Source of the DNA: Pseudolabrys sp.
Lineage (GTDB): Bacteria > Pseudomonadota > Alphaproteobacteria > Rhizobiales > Xanthobacteraceae
Direction of reading: 5' to 3'
DNA: 64,000 bases
Assembly: GCA_017849615.1 (NCBI GenBank)
Contig: JAFIGS010000011.1
Coordinates: forward strand, 62,001-126,000
Shown here: positions 8,346 to 17,023 of the stretch, in pieces
Numbering within the stretch: the first letter of the stretch is position 1
How the letters are laid out: the number at the start of each line of letters is the position of its first letter
Made by a program: the position numbers and the translations under genes
Notes under the pieces: model-generated
What the model was told of the DNA's origin: nothing
What the model saw: only the letters and a program-made list of their open reading frames with translations
The model's database searches: none

Positions 8346-9215
8346 ATGAGTTCCGCCGTCGCCGACCTTCTGAAAATTCTCGACCTCGAATTCCTCGATG
8401 TGAACCTGTTTCGCGGCAACTCGCCGCAAGCCGGCTGGCAGCGCGTCTATGGCGGACAGGTGATCGGCCAGGCCCTGGTCGCAGCCATTCGAACCGTGGA
8501 CCCGGGGCGCTCACCGCATTCGCTGCACGCCTATTTCCTGCTGCCCGGCGACCCCAAGGTGCCGATCATTTACGACGTCGATCGCATGCGCGACGGCAAG
8601 AGCTTCACGACGCGGCGCGTCACCGCCCGCCAGCACGGCCATCCTATCTACTCCATGCTGGTTTCGTTTCACGCCGATGAGCCGGACCAGCTCTCGCATC
8701 AGGCCAAGATGCCGGACGTGCCGCAACCGGACAAACTGCCGAGCGAGGCGGAAGTGCGCAAGAATGTGCTGCCGACGATGCCCGATCCGGTACGGCGCTA
8801 CTACGAACGTGAGCGGCCCATCGAACTTCGGCCCGTGGAATACGAGCGCTATTTCGGCAAGAAGTTTCCCGACGGACGCTTCAATGTCTGGTTCAAGGCG
8901 ACCGACCGGCTGCCGGACGATCCCGCAATACATCAATGCGTGCTGGCCTATTCGTCCGACATGGGCCTGCTCGACACTTCGCTGGTGCCGCATGGCCGAA
9001 CCCTGTTCGAGAAGGAATTCATGGCCGCCAGCCTCGATCATGCGCTGTGGCTGCACCGCCCGTTCCGCGCCGATGAGTGGCTCTTGTATTCGCAGGATTC
9101 GCCGAACCTGAACGGCGCGCGCGGATTCTCGCGCGGCCTCGTCTTCAAGCAGGACGGGACACTTGTCGCCTCCGTCGCCCAGGAAGGCCTAGTGCGGCTG
9201 CGGCGCGAGACCTGA
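8346..9215 (+). CDS. tesB: Acyl-CoA thioesterase II
   Basis: This 289-residue double hot-dog thioesterase hydrolyses acyl-CoA to free fatty acid and CoA. The first hot-dog contains RVYGGQVIGQALVAA and HSLHAYFLLPGD; the second contains LAYSSDMGLLDTSL with the conserved aspartate, SLDHALWLHRPF and the terminal GTLVASVAQEGLVR with the conserved glutamine. Length matches E. coli TesB (about 286). It is transcribed alone, 78 bp before glnK. Confidence 0.93.
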   Translation: MSSAVADLLKILDLEFLDVNLFRGNSPQAGWQRVYGGQVIGQALVAAIRTVDPGRSPHSLHAYFLLPGDPKVPIIYDVDRMRDGKSFTTRRVTARQHGHPIYSMLVSFHADEPDQLSHQAKMPDVPQPDKLPSEAEVRKNVLPTMPDPVRRYYERERPIELRPVEYERYFGKKFPDGRFNVWFKATDRLPDDPAIHQCVLAYSSDMGLLDTSLVPHGRTLFEKEFMAASLDHALWLHRPFRADEWLLYSQDSPNLNGARGFSRGLVFKQDGTLVASVAQEGLVRLRRET

Positions 9216-9293
9216 GGCGCGGCGGCGCTGTACGCCGTGCCGTGGAGTGTTAGTATTTCAAAGCCGGTGCGCCGGAATTGAGGAGCAGATGCC

Positions 9294-9632
9294 ATGAAGC
9301 TCGTGACCGCGATCATCAAGCCGTTCAAGCTGGACGCCGTGCGCGAGGCGCTCAACGCGATCGGCGTTCACGGCATGACGGTCACCGAGGTGAAGGGCTA
9401 TGGCCGGCAGAAGGGCCATAAGGAAATCTACCGTGGCGCCGAATACGCGGTGAGCTTCCTGCCGAAACTGCGGGTCGAGATCGGTGTCGTCAGCGAGCGG
9501 ACCGAGCAGGTGGTCGAGGCGCTGAGCAACGCGGCGCGTACCGGCGAGATCGGCGACGGCAAGATTTTCGTCGTGCCGATCGACCAGGCCGTGCGCATCC
9601 GCACCGGCGAAACCGACGCCGACGCGCTCTAG
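9294..9632 (+). CDS. glnK: Nitrogen regulatory protein PII (first copy)
   Basis: This 112-residue PII signal protein integrates 2-oxoglutarate, ATP/ADP and glutamine signals. It has the N-terminal strand [20 protein letters not shown], the T-loop [16 protein letters not shown] with the uridylylation tyrosine at residue 51, and the C-terminal block [22 protein letters not shown] ribosome-binding site precedes the ATG. No sigma-54 element was seen in the 78 bp upstream, unlike the second copy, so it may be expressed constitutively or read through from tesB. Symbol could equally be glnB. Confidence 0.9.
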   Translation: MKLVTAIIKPFKLDAVREALNAIGVHGMTVTEVKGYGRQKGHKEIYRGAEYAVSFLPKLRVEIGVVSERTEQVVEALSNAARTGEIGDGKIFVVPIDQAVRIRTGETDADAL

Positions 9633-9802
9633 GTCGCCTCCGCGCCGGTATCAAATTGCCGGAAATGGCCTGACTGTTTTTTGTGCAGCGACGCCCGGTC
9701 ATGATGCCGCATTGGGCGGCAGCTCGGGCGCGACCGTTCCGCATCGCGTAGCTTTTTGAATTTGGTGTTTGTGATCAATCTCTTACCGAATGCCCTCGCA
9801 AC

Positions 9803-9818
9803 TGGCACGGGGTTTGAT
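9803..9818 (+). promoter_or_regulatory. Sigma-54-type promoter for glnK2-amtB
   Basis: TGGCACG (9803-9809), four bases, then TTGAT (9814-9818) matches the RpoN consensus TGGCACG-N4-TTGCW except for A instead of C at -12. Spacing is exact. It lies about 105 bp upstream of the second glnK, the usual place for an NtrC-activated glnK-amtB promoter. No clear NtrC enhancer pair was identified in 9633-9800. Confidence 0.7.
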
Positions 9819-9872
9819 TCTCTTGCTGCGGTCATGCCTGCGAAGCGTGCTTCGTGCGGCCCGGCTCAGTGA

Positions 9873-10262
<390 letters not shown>

Positions 10263-10298
10263 AAACCCGCACCCACATCACCGACAGGAGTTAAGACC

Positions 10299-11642
10299 AT
10301 GACGTTCAAGAAAATCTCCGGTGCGGGGCTGATTGCGCTCGCCGCACTGACCGCCGGCCTGATCTTCGCCGACGGTGCTCTCGCGCAAACCGCAGCGCCC
10401 GCTGCTCCGGCGGCCGCTCCGGCCGCTGCCGCCGCGCCCAAGCTCGACACCGGCGACACCGCCTGGATGTTGATCTCCACCGCTATCGTGCTCTTGATGA
10501 CGATCCCCGGCCTCGCGCTCTTCTACGGCGGCATGGTCCGCAAGAAGAACGTGCTCTCGGTCGTGACCGCGTGCTTCGCCATCACCTGCCTCGTCTCGGT
10601 TCTCTGGATGATTTACGGCTACTCGCTCGCTTTCACCGAAAGCAGCATGAACGCTTATATCGGCGGCCTGTCGAAGGCGTTCTTCACCGGCGTCACCAAC
10701 GACACCGTGAACTCGCTGGCCGCGACGATCCCGGAATGGGTGTTCATCACCTTCCAGATGACCTTCGCCATCATCACGCCGGCCCTGATCATCGGCGCCT
10801 TCGTCGAGCGCATCAAGTTCTCGGCGCTGATGTGGTTCATTGGCCTGTGGCTCACCTTCGTGTATCTGCCGATCGCGCACTGGGTCTGGGGCGGCGGCTT
10901 CCTCGGCACGGCCGGCGTGCTCGACTTTGCCGGCGGCACCGTCGTTCACATCAATGCCGGTATCGCCGGCCTCGTCGGCTGCATCATCGTCGGCAAGCGC
11001 AAGGGCTACGGCACCGTCGCGATGGCGCCGCATAACCTGACGCTCTCGATGATCGGCGCCTCCCTGCTCTGGGTCGGCTGGTTCGGCTTCAACGCCGGTT
11101 CGGCCGCGGGCGCCTCGCCGCTCGCCGGCGCTGCCATGATCAACACCCAGATCGCCACCGCCGCTGCGGCGCTGGCCTGGATGTTCGCCGAATGGATCGT
11201 CGCCAAGAGGCCGAGTCTGCTCGGCATCATCTCGGGCGCCGTTGCGGGCCTCGTCGCCATCACCCCGGCGGCCGGTTTCGTCAATCCGACCGGCGGCCTG
11301 ATCATCGGCATCGTTGCCGGCGTGATCTGCTACATCGCCTCGGTCCATGTGAAGAAGGCGCTTGGCTACGACGACTCGCTCGACGTATTCGGCGTGCACG
11401 GCGTCGGCGGCATCGTCGGCGCGATCCTCACCGGCGTCTTCGCCGACGCGGCGATCAACTCGGCCGGCAAGGATGCCAGCGTGGCGACGCAGTTCTACGG
11501 CGTCATCATCACCATCATTTACACGGCGGTCGTCACGGCGATCATCATGTATGTGGTCAAGGCGGTGATCGGCCTGCGTCCGACCGAAGCGCAGGAAGAG
11601 GAAGGCCTCGACATCACCCTGCACGGCGAGACCGTGCAGTAA
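10299..11642 (+). CDS. amtB: Ammonium transporter
   Basis: This 447-residue Amt/Rh-family ammonium channel sits in the inner membrane. A cleavable signal peptide ending ADGALA and an Ala/Pro-rich linker precede the first transmembrane segment, a feature of many proteobacterial AmtB proteins. Recognisable blocks include PGLALFYGGMVRKKN, ERIKFSALMWF, HINAGIAGLVG with a pore histidine, and FGVHGVGGIVGAILTG with the second. Eleven membrane helices are expected. The GGAG ribosome-binding site is 6-10 bases before the ATG. It is cotranscribed with glnK2 and followed by two hairpins. Confidence 0.96.
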   Translation: MTFKKISGAGLIALAALTAGLIFADGALAQTAAPAAPAAAPAAAAAPKLDTGDTAWMLISTAIVLLMTIPGLALFYGGMVRKKNVLSVVTACFAITCLVSVLWMIYGYSLAFTESSMNAYIGGLSKAFFTGVTNDTVNSLAATIPEWVFITFQMTFAIITPALIIGAFVERIKFSALMWFIGLWLTFVYLPIAHWVWGGGFLGTAGVLDFAGGTVVHINAGIAGLVGCIIVGKRKGYGTVAMAPHNLTLSMIGASLLWVGWFGFNAGSAAGASPLAGAAMINTQIATAAAALAWMFAEWIVAKRPSLLGIISGAVAGLVAITPAAGFVNPTGGLIIGIVAGVICYIASVHVKKALGYDDSLDVFGVHGVGGIVGAILTGVFADAAINSAGKDASVATQFYGVIITIIYTAVVTAIIMYVVKAVIGLRPTEAQEEEGLDITLHGETVQ

Positions 11643-11650
11643 GCAACACG

Positions 11651-11766
11651 CGGCGGCACGGGCCTCACGGTCGTGCCGCCGCAGCGCCAGCGGTAGGGGC
11701 GGAAACCCGGCACTGTCCCTCCCGTCGAGGCCCTCGGTTCGCAAGAGCCGGGGGCCTCACTCTTTT
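11651..11766 (+). terminator. amtB terminator region (two hairpins)
   Basis: First hairpin: GCGGCGGCACG (11651-11661) pairs with CGTGCCGCCGC (11673-11683), 9 bp after the amtB stop. Second: GAGGCCC (11727-11733) pairs with GGGCCTC (11752-11758) and is followed by the run TCTTTT, as in an intrinsic terminator. Together they separate amtB from the convergent ABC transporter operon. Confidence 0.75.
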
Positions 11767-11773
11767 GGGCCAC

Positions 11774-12649
11774 TCAGTGCTGCGCGGCCTCGCGCTTGGC
11801 GCGGGTCACGATCTGCGTCGGGTCGACGAAGCGCAGCGCGATCAGCAGCCACACCAGCGTGGTCAACATGTAGATGACCGCCATGGCGTCGATCGACTGC
11901 CCGGCGCGCACGCCGGCGGCATAGACCGCGTAGTAGAGCGCGACCACCAGAGTCTGACTGCCAGGCCCCGCCGTGAAGAAGGTCAACTCAAACATCGCGA
12001 TGGTCCGCACCAGCACCAGCAGCAGCGCGGCGAGAATGCCCGGCGCCAGCAGGGGCACCAGCACATGAATGAAGAGGCGGAACGTGCTTGCACCGAACAC
12101 ACGCGCCGCGGATTCGATCTTCGGGTCGATCTGCTCGATGAACGGGATCATCACCAGCACCACGAAAGGCACCGTCGGCACCAGATTGGCGAGGATGACG
12201 CCGGTAAGGTTGCCGCCGAAATGCGCCTGATACAGAACGGTCGCCAGCGGAATGCCGAAGGTGATCGGCGGGATGAGCATCGGCAGCAGGAACAGCAAAA
12301 TCACGAACTGCTTGCCCGGAAAGTTACGCCGCGCCAGCGCATAGGCCGCCGGCACGCCCAGCAATCCCGACAGGACCACGACCGCGCCGACCACCTCGAA
12401 GGTAACGATCAGCACGTCGTGGAGCTGAAACTCGTTCCAGGCCGAGACGTACCACCGCGTCGTGAAGCCGGCCGGCAGCCAGGCGTTCAGCCAGCGCGTG
12501 CCGAACGAATTGACCACGACGGCCGCCACCATCGCCACGAAGTTGACGATGAAGAAGATCATCAGCGCCCACATGGCAAAGGCCCAGAGCCGCTCGCCGG
12601 GCGTCTGCGGCGCGAAGGGGTTCTTCAATTTTCCGGTTGCGAAGGCCAT
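11774..12649 (-). CDS. ABC transporter permease (second, PotC-type)
   Basis: This 291-residue inner-membrane permease has six predicted helices and a MetI-like EAA region (PKIESAARVFGASTFRLFIHVLVPLLAPGI). It is most like the permeases of spermidine/putrescine, iron or thiamine importers. It starts 3 bp after the stop of the first permease gene and is the last gene of the SBP-ATPase-permease-permease operon. Substrate is not evident. Confidence 0.88.
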   Translation of the reverse strand: MAFATGKLKNPFAPQTPGERLWAFAMWALMIFFIVNFVAMVAAVVVNSFGTRWLNAWLPAGFTTRWYVSAWNEFQLHDVLIVTFEVVGAVVVLSGLLGVPAAYALARRNFPGKQFVILLFLLPMLIPPITFGIPLATVLYQAHFGGNLTGVILANLVPTVPFVVLVMIPFIEQIDPKIESAARVFGASTFRLFIHVLVPLLAPGILAALLLVLVRTIAMFELTFFTAGPGSQTLVVALYYAVYAAGVRAGQSIDAMAVIYMLTTLVWLLIALRFVDPTQIVTRAKREAAQH

Positions 12650-12652
12650 GGC

Positions 12653-13549
12653 TCAACCCTTTCCGCCGCCGGCGGCGCCGCGATAGAAAAAGTTGCGGCT
12701 CGCGAGAATGAGAATGACCACCGAGAGCTGGCAGAAGCCCATGATCATGGCGATCGCCGATGCCATCGAGGTGTCATACTGCTCGTAGGCCGCCTGATAG
12801 GCGGCGATCGAAATCACGCGCGTCGCGCCCGCCGGTGCGCCGAGCAGCACCGCCGATGGGAACACCGAGAAGGTCTGCACGAAGGACAGGCACAGATTGA
12901 TGGCGAGGCCCTGCGCCAGCAATGGCAGCAGGATATGGCGGAACCGCGCGCGCGCCCTGGCGCCCAATGTCGATGCCGCCTGCTCCAGCGACGGATCGAT
13001 GCCCGTGATGTAGGACAAGGTCAGCAGGAAGGCGAAGGGAAAGCCCGACAGGATCAGCGACAGCATCACGCCGGTGTAGTTGTGCACCAGCCGCACCTTC
13101 TCGAAGCCGAACAGCACCAGAGTGCGATTGAACCAGCCCTGCGGCCCCAGATAGATCAGCAGGCCTTCGGCGATCAGCACGGTGCCGAGCGTGATCGGGA
13201 TCACGAGAATGGTCGTCAGCAGGCGGCGGCGGTCCATCCTGCGAACGCGCAGGGCGATCGGGATCGAAATGAGGACGTTGATCAGCGTCGCCGGGATCGC
13301 CAGCCAGAACGTGTTGGCGATGGTCTCGTAGAGGAAGGGATCGGAGAAAAATTTGATGTAGTTGGCGAACATGCCGCCGGTCTTCGGCTCGAACGACAGC
13401 ACGAAGCCGTAGGCGAAGGGGTAGACGAACAGCGCCAGCACGAACAGCACCGCCGGAATGACCAGCAGCGTGACGCCGTCGATCTCGTAGAGCTTGAGCC
13501 GGCGGCGCAGCGAGATTCGAGACGGCGCACCCATGGTGTGCTCGCTCAT
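12653..13549 (-). CDS. ABC transporter permease (first, PotB-type)
   Basis: This 298-residue permease has an EAA loop in DPSLEQAASTLGARARARFRHILLPLLAQG. The ATG at 13547-13549 overlaps the stop of the ATPase gene (TAATG), which indicates translational coupling; the longer open frame upstream is inside the ATPase gene and is rejected. It pairs with the permease downstream to form the membrane channel of the importer. Confidence 0.88.
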   Translation of the reverse strand: MSEHTMGAPSRISLRRRLKLYEIDGVTLLVIPAVLFVLALFVYPFAYGFVLSFEPKTGGMFANYIKFFSDPFLYETIANTFWLAIPATLINVLISIPIALRVRRMDRRRLLTTILVIPITLGTVLIAEGLLIYLGPQGWFNRTLVLFGFEKVRLVHNYTGVMLSLILSGFPFAFLLTLSYITGIDPSLEQAASTLGARARARFRHILLPLLAQGLAINLCLSFVQTFSVFPSAVLLGAPAGATRVISIAAYQAAYEQYDTSMASAIAMIMGFCQLSVVILILASRNFFYRGAAGGGKG

Positions 13550-14598
13550 TACTTGTCCCCCCGGTAGACCAGGATCCGGTTCGGCGCGACGGCCAGGCGG
13601 ACGGTCTCGCCTTTGGCGACACGATGCTCCGACATGAAGTAGAGCTCGGTGCCGTCCGCGGTGCGGCCGGAGCAATAGAATTCCTGCCCGTGATACTGCG
13701 CCGACTCCACCGTCACGGCGAGCGGCCCGTCCGCCGCCACCTTGAGATCGTTCGGCCGGATGGCGGCGACGGCGTCGCCATCGCTCACCGGCTCGATGGC
13801 GTTGGCCGGAAGGCTCACACCGCCAATACTTACGGTCGCACCACTGGCTTTTGTTCTGACCTGGTTGCGATAGCCCATGAACTCGGCGACGTCGGCATGG
13901 GCCGGGCGCGCATAAAGCTCTTCCGGCGCGCCGACCTGACGCACCTCGCCGGCGCGCATGACGACGATGCGGTCGGCCAGCGACAGCGCCTCTTCCTGGT
14001 CATGTGTGACATAGATGGTCGCCGAGCCGATCAATTCGTGAATGCGCCGGATTTCGGCGCGCATCTCGATCCGCAGTTTGGCGTCGAGGTTCGACAACGG
14101 CTCATCCATCAGCACCAGAGGCGGCTCGATGACGATGGCGCGCGCGATCGCCACGCGCTGCTGCTGTCCGCCCGATAACTGGCCCGGCAGCTTGTGGCCT
14201 TGATCGGTCAACCGGACGATCGCCAACGCCTCATCGACCTTGCGCTCGATCTCGGCCTTCGGCCGGTTTTGCATCGCGAGGCCGAACCCAATGTTCTTGC
14301 GCACGGTCATGTGCGGGAACAGCGCATAGTTCTGAAACACCATGCCGAAGCCGCGCTCTTCCGGACGCAATTCGTCGATGCGCGTCTGGTCGAGCCAGAT
14401 GCTGCCATCCGTCAGCGTGAGCAGGCCGGCAAGACAGTTCAGCGCAGTCGATTTTCCGCAGCCGGAGGGCCCGAGCAGCGCGATGAATTCACCGCGGCGG
14501 ACATTCAGCGTCACGCCCTTGAGCGCGTTGAGACTGCCGAAATTCCGGCACATGCCATCGAGGCGCAACTCGCGGAAATCGCGGGCGGCTATGGACAT
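13549..14598 (-). CDS. ABC transporter ATP-binding protein (PotA/FbpC-like)
   Basis: This 349-residue ATPase has Walker [11 protein letters not shown]-loop [11 protein letters not shown], signature [14 protein letters not shown], Walker [12 protein letters not shown] and the H-loop [12 protein letters not shown]-terminal TOBE-like domain follows (about 270-349). The start at 14598 follows an AAGGAAC ribosome-binding site. The frame is open far upstream through the binding-protein gene, but that part is out of frame with the SBP and non-coding. The enzyme powers the importer encoded around it. Confidence 0.92.
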   Translation of the reverse strand: MSIAARDFRELRLDGMCRNFGSLNALKGVTLNVRRGEFIALLGPSGCGKSTALNCLAGLLTLTDGSIWLDQTRIDELRPEERGFGMVFQNYALFPHMTVRKNIGFGLAMQNRPKAEIERKVDEALAIVRLTDQGHKLPGQLSGGQQQRVAIARAIVIEPPLVLMDEPLSNLDAKLRIEMRAEIRRIHELIGSATIYVTHDQEEALSLADRIVVMRAGEVRQVGAPEELYARPAHADVAEFMGYRNQVRTKASGATVSIGGVSLPANAIEPVSDGDAVAAIRPNDLKVAADGPLAVTVESAQYHGQEFYCSGRTADGTELYFMSEHRVAKGETVRLAVAPNRILVYRGDK

Positions 14599-14693
14599 TG
14601 TCGAACGTTCCTTTGGTCGAAGTCGTTGCCTGAATGAAGAAGACCGGCGGCAGGGCCGTCGGCCTTCTCCGATCGCGTAGCGGCGAAGCCGGG

Positions 14694-15875
14694 TTACTTC
14701 TTCTTCTGCGAACCGATCTGCTCGTCCCAGCGCGCGAAGGCTTTCACGAGTCCGTCGGGCAGCAGCGGCAGTTCCTGCTTGTTGTCGCGGATCGCGGCCT
14801 CGTATTCGGGGCGGCCGAACTCCTTGATGATGTCCTGGCTCTCCTTCGGCGCCATGGCCAGCGTCACGTTCTTCACCGCCGGACCCGGATAGAAGTAGCC
14901 GGCGTCGTAGGTGATCGCCTGCTGCTCGGGCGTGAGCATGAAGTTGAGGAGGTCGAGCAGCACCGCGAGCTTCTCGTTGGAAATGCCCTTCGGGATGCAG
15001 AGATAGTGCGCGTCGAGGATCCAGTGGAAGCCCTTGAGGAAGAAGACCTTGGCTTCCTTCGGGACGACGCCGAGAGCGCGCGGGTTGATGTCCCAGCCCA
15101 TTTGCGAGGGCACCATGTCGCGCGAGCCTTCGCCGAGCTCCTTCATGACCGGGCCGGTGCCGGCCGGGTAATACTCGATGTATTGGCCCAGTTCTTTCAG
15201 ATAGGCCCAGGTCTTGTCCCAGCCGTTGATCGGATCCTTCGGATCCTTGTCGCCGAGGATGTAGGGCAGACCCATCATGAAAACACGGCCCGGCCCGGAA
15301 TTGGCCGGACGCGCGTACATGAAGCGGTTCGGGTTGGCCTTGGCCCACGCAAGCAGGTCTTCCGCGGTTTGCGGCACCTGCTTCACCTTGTCCGGCATGT
15401 ATTCCATCACCGGGCCGGCCGGGCAGAACACGACGCAAACGCCGTTGTTGGACGCGAGCCCCTGCATCTGTTTGGCGCCGTCGAGATAAATGTCGTCGAG
15501 CTTGGGCAACTTCGATGCGTGCTCGGAAGCGATCGGGATCCAGAGCTTCTGATCAAGACCCGCCGACAACGCGTCGATGCCGGTCAGCACGCCGTCGATA
15601 TCGACGCGATTGGCGTCCTGCTGCGCCTTGATCTTGCCGGGCAATTCCGGCGCCGGCGCTTTAGTGAAGTTGACGCGCGACACCAGCTTCGGGTTCTTGT
15701 CGCGGTAATTCTCGATGATCTTTTGCGTCAGCGCCAGATTGCCGGCGACGTCAACGAAGTTCAGCGTGACCGGCGATGTCGGCATCGGCAGGGTCTGGGC
15801 AAAAGCGCGCAGGTCCATGGCCATTGTGCCCGCAATGCCGCCGACCACGGCGCGGCGTGTCAACTTGATCGTCAT
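14694..15875 (-). CDS. Extracellular solute-binding protein
   Basis: This 393-residue periplasmic binding protein belongs to the spermidine/putrescine-iron family (SBP_bac_1/8-like). The N-terminus MTIKLTRRAVVGGIAG carries a twin-arginine-like motif, so Tat export is plausible, with cleavage after RAFA. A GGGAGAG ribosome-binding site lies before the ATG. It is the first gene of the importer operon and has a 336-bp upstream region containing a promoter with a palindromic operator. Ligand is unknown; no diagnostic binding residues were recognised. Confidence 0.88.
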   Translation of the reverse strand: MTIKLTRRAVVGGIAGTMAMDLRAFAQTLPMPTSPVTLNFVDVAGNLALTQKIIENYRDKNPKLVSRVNFTKAPAPELPGKIKAQQDANRVDIDGVLTGIDALSAGLDQKLWIPIASEHASKLPKLDDIYLDGAKQMQGLASNNGVCVVFCPAGPVMEYMPDKVKQVPQTAEDLLAWAKANPNRFMYARPANSGPGRVFMMGLPYILGDKDPKDPINGWDKTWAYLKELGQYIEYYPAGTGPVMKELGEGSRDMVPSQMGWDINPRALGVVPKEAKVFFLKGFHWILDAHYLCIPKGISNEKLAVLLDLLNFMLTPEQQAITYDAGYFYPGPAVKNVTLAMAPKESQDIIKEFGRPEYEAAIRDNKQELPLLPDGLVKAFARWDEQIGSQKKK

Positions 15876-16211
15876 TCCCGTTCTCTCCCTTTGGTTCTAA
15901 TCGTTGTTCGTTTCCGGGCCGGCTTCTGTGGCCGACGCTGGGGCTCAACTTGTCAGGTCATCATATCTTTGGCGACAGCAAGGTGCCGCTTCTTTCGCGT
16001 AAAAAACGCATATGAATTTGCGACCCGGTGTCAGGCTCGGGCGGCCGAGCGCGCAGCGACCCGTTTCGAAAGTGGGTGATCCAGCGTTGAAATCCTCCCT
16101 CTAACGCTTCGATTTGCGGCGTTGGACGAGCCGTTGCCTCCTTCTGCCGGGGAGGTTCGGCAAAAGGTAGAGCACTAATATATTAGTGTCAACGCGTGCG
16201 GCCGTCGGCAA
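15876..16211. promoter_or_regulatory. Intergenic control region of the ABC importer
   Basis: This 336-bp gap lies between the SBP start and the gntR stop. Apart from the promoter and operator at 16164-16192 no gene is seen. The long distance from that promoter to the SBP start implies an untranslated leader of nearly 300 nt, in which no convincing riboswitch fold was recognised. Confidence 0.5.
16164..16192 (-). promoter_or_regulatory. Promoter with GntR-type operator for the ABC importer
   Basis: On the minus strand TTGACA (16192-16187) is a perfect -35 hexamer, 17 bp before TACCTT (16169-16164), a weak -10. The perfect 16-bp palindrome CACTAATATATTAGTG (16173-16188) fills the spacer, the classical position for a repressor. 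A related dyad lies upstream of the adjacent GntR regulator, so that protein is the inferred ligand-controlled repressor. Confidence 0.65.
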
Positions 16212-16919
16212 TCAGCAGAAGTAATCCGGAAAATTCGCGCGCAGATCGTCGAGACGGCCGATGGTCCCGGCAAGATGACCGCGCATCGCCCGTTGCGCAC
16301 CGGCGACATCGCCGGCATTGACCGCATCGAGCACCGACTGGTGGTCCTTGACGACCTTGTCCGGCTTGCCGTCCTGCGACGATTGCAGATGCAGACGCCG
16401 CATGCGGTCGAGCTGGCCGCAGCGTGAATCGATGAGCTGGATCAGGTTCGACATGCCGGCGGCCGCGAAGAGATCGTGGTGAAACTGCCGGTCGAGTTTG
16501 GAGAACACCTCTATAGAATGTTCGCGAGCCCAGGACTTCACCAACTGATCGTGCGTCGATTCGGCCGCAGAAAGACGTACTTTCTCGGTATTCTCGGCAA
16601 GCCGCGTGACGACCTCGATCTCGATGGCCGTGCGCAGGAAATGCGCCTCGACCACTTGCGCGACATCGATGCGGCGAACTTCGGTGCGAGACTGCGGAAA
16701 GGTCGCGACCAGACCTTCCTCGCTCAGCTTGAGCAAGGCTTCGCGGAGCGGCGTCTGGCTGATCTGGTAGTGCTCGGAAAGCTCGATCCGCGACAGCGGC
16801 GCATCCGGCTGCAGTTCGAGAGCGACGATGCGGCGGCGCAGGTCGGCATAGACCTGCTGTGGCAGCGGCAGGCGCCGGTCAAAGTGGGTAGGTGCGGCGC
16901 TGCTCGTCTCGGCGTCCAT
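16212..16919 (-). CDS. GntR family transcriptional regulator (FCD/FadR-type)
   Basis: This 235-residue regulator has an N-terminal winged helix (QVYADLRRRIVALELQPDAPLSRIELSEHYQISQTPLREALLKLSEEGLV) and a C-terminal helical FCD ligand domain. The FCD part shows the usual metal/ligand positions in RQFHHDLFAAAGM and a terminal HLAGTIGR histidine. It lies upstream of the ABC importer operon on the same strand and is expected to control it and itself through the ACTAATAT-type palindromes at 16173 and 16956. The effector is probably a carboxylate, as in most FCD proteins. Confidence 0.9.
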   Translation of the reverse strand: MDAETSSAAPTHFDRRLPLPQQVYADLRRRIVALELQPDAPLSRIELSEHYQISQTPLREALLKLSEEGLVATFPQSRTEVRRIDVAQVVEAHFLRTAIEIEVVTRLAENTEKVRLSAAESTHDQLVKSWAREHSIEVFSKLDRQFHHDLFAAAGMSNLIQLIDSRCGQLDRMRRLHLQSSQDGKPDKVVKDHQSVLDAVNAGDVAGAQRAMRGHLAGTIGRLDDLRANFPDYFC

Positions 16920-16954
16920 GGGCCCGGCGTCGGTAAAGGTCCGATAGCGCTGCC

Positions 16955-16972
16955 AAACTAATATTTCAGTTT
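16955..16972. promoter_or_regulatory. Second GntR-type operator, upstream of gntR
   Basis: AAACT-N8-AGTTT forms a dyad 36 bp upstream of the regulator start. Its central 16 bases match the palindrome at 16173-16188 in 12 positions, including the ACTAATAT half-site. This suggests autoregulation of the GntR gene. Confidence 0.5.
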
Positions 16973-17023
16973 AGGTCGCGCAAGGGCCGCCACCCCAACC
17001 AGCTTCCCTCTGGGGAGCGCCGG

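Noticed and set aside
11192..13567. A 791-residue plus-strand open frame over amtB and the ABC permeases
   Set aside because: Its sequence is charged low complexity with no domain, and it is opposite real membrane-protein genes.
16078..16104. Another TGATCC-N18-type sigma-E promoter on the plus strand
   Set aside because: It has no gene downstream on that strand (gntR is on minus) and the surrounding GTGATCCAGC also occurs in a palindromic repeat at 6286, so it is likely chance or repeat-derived.
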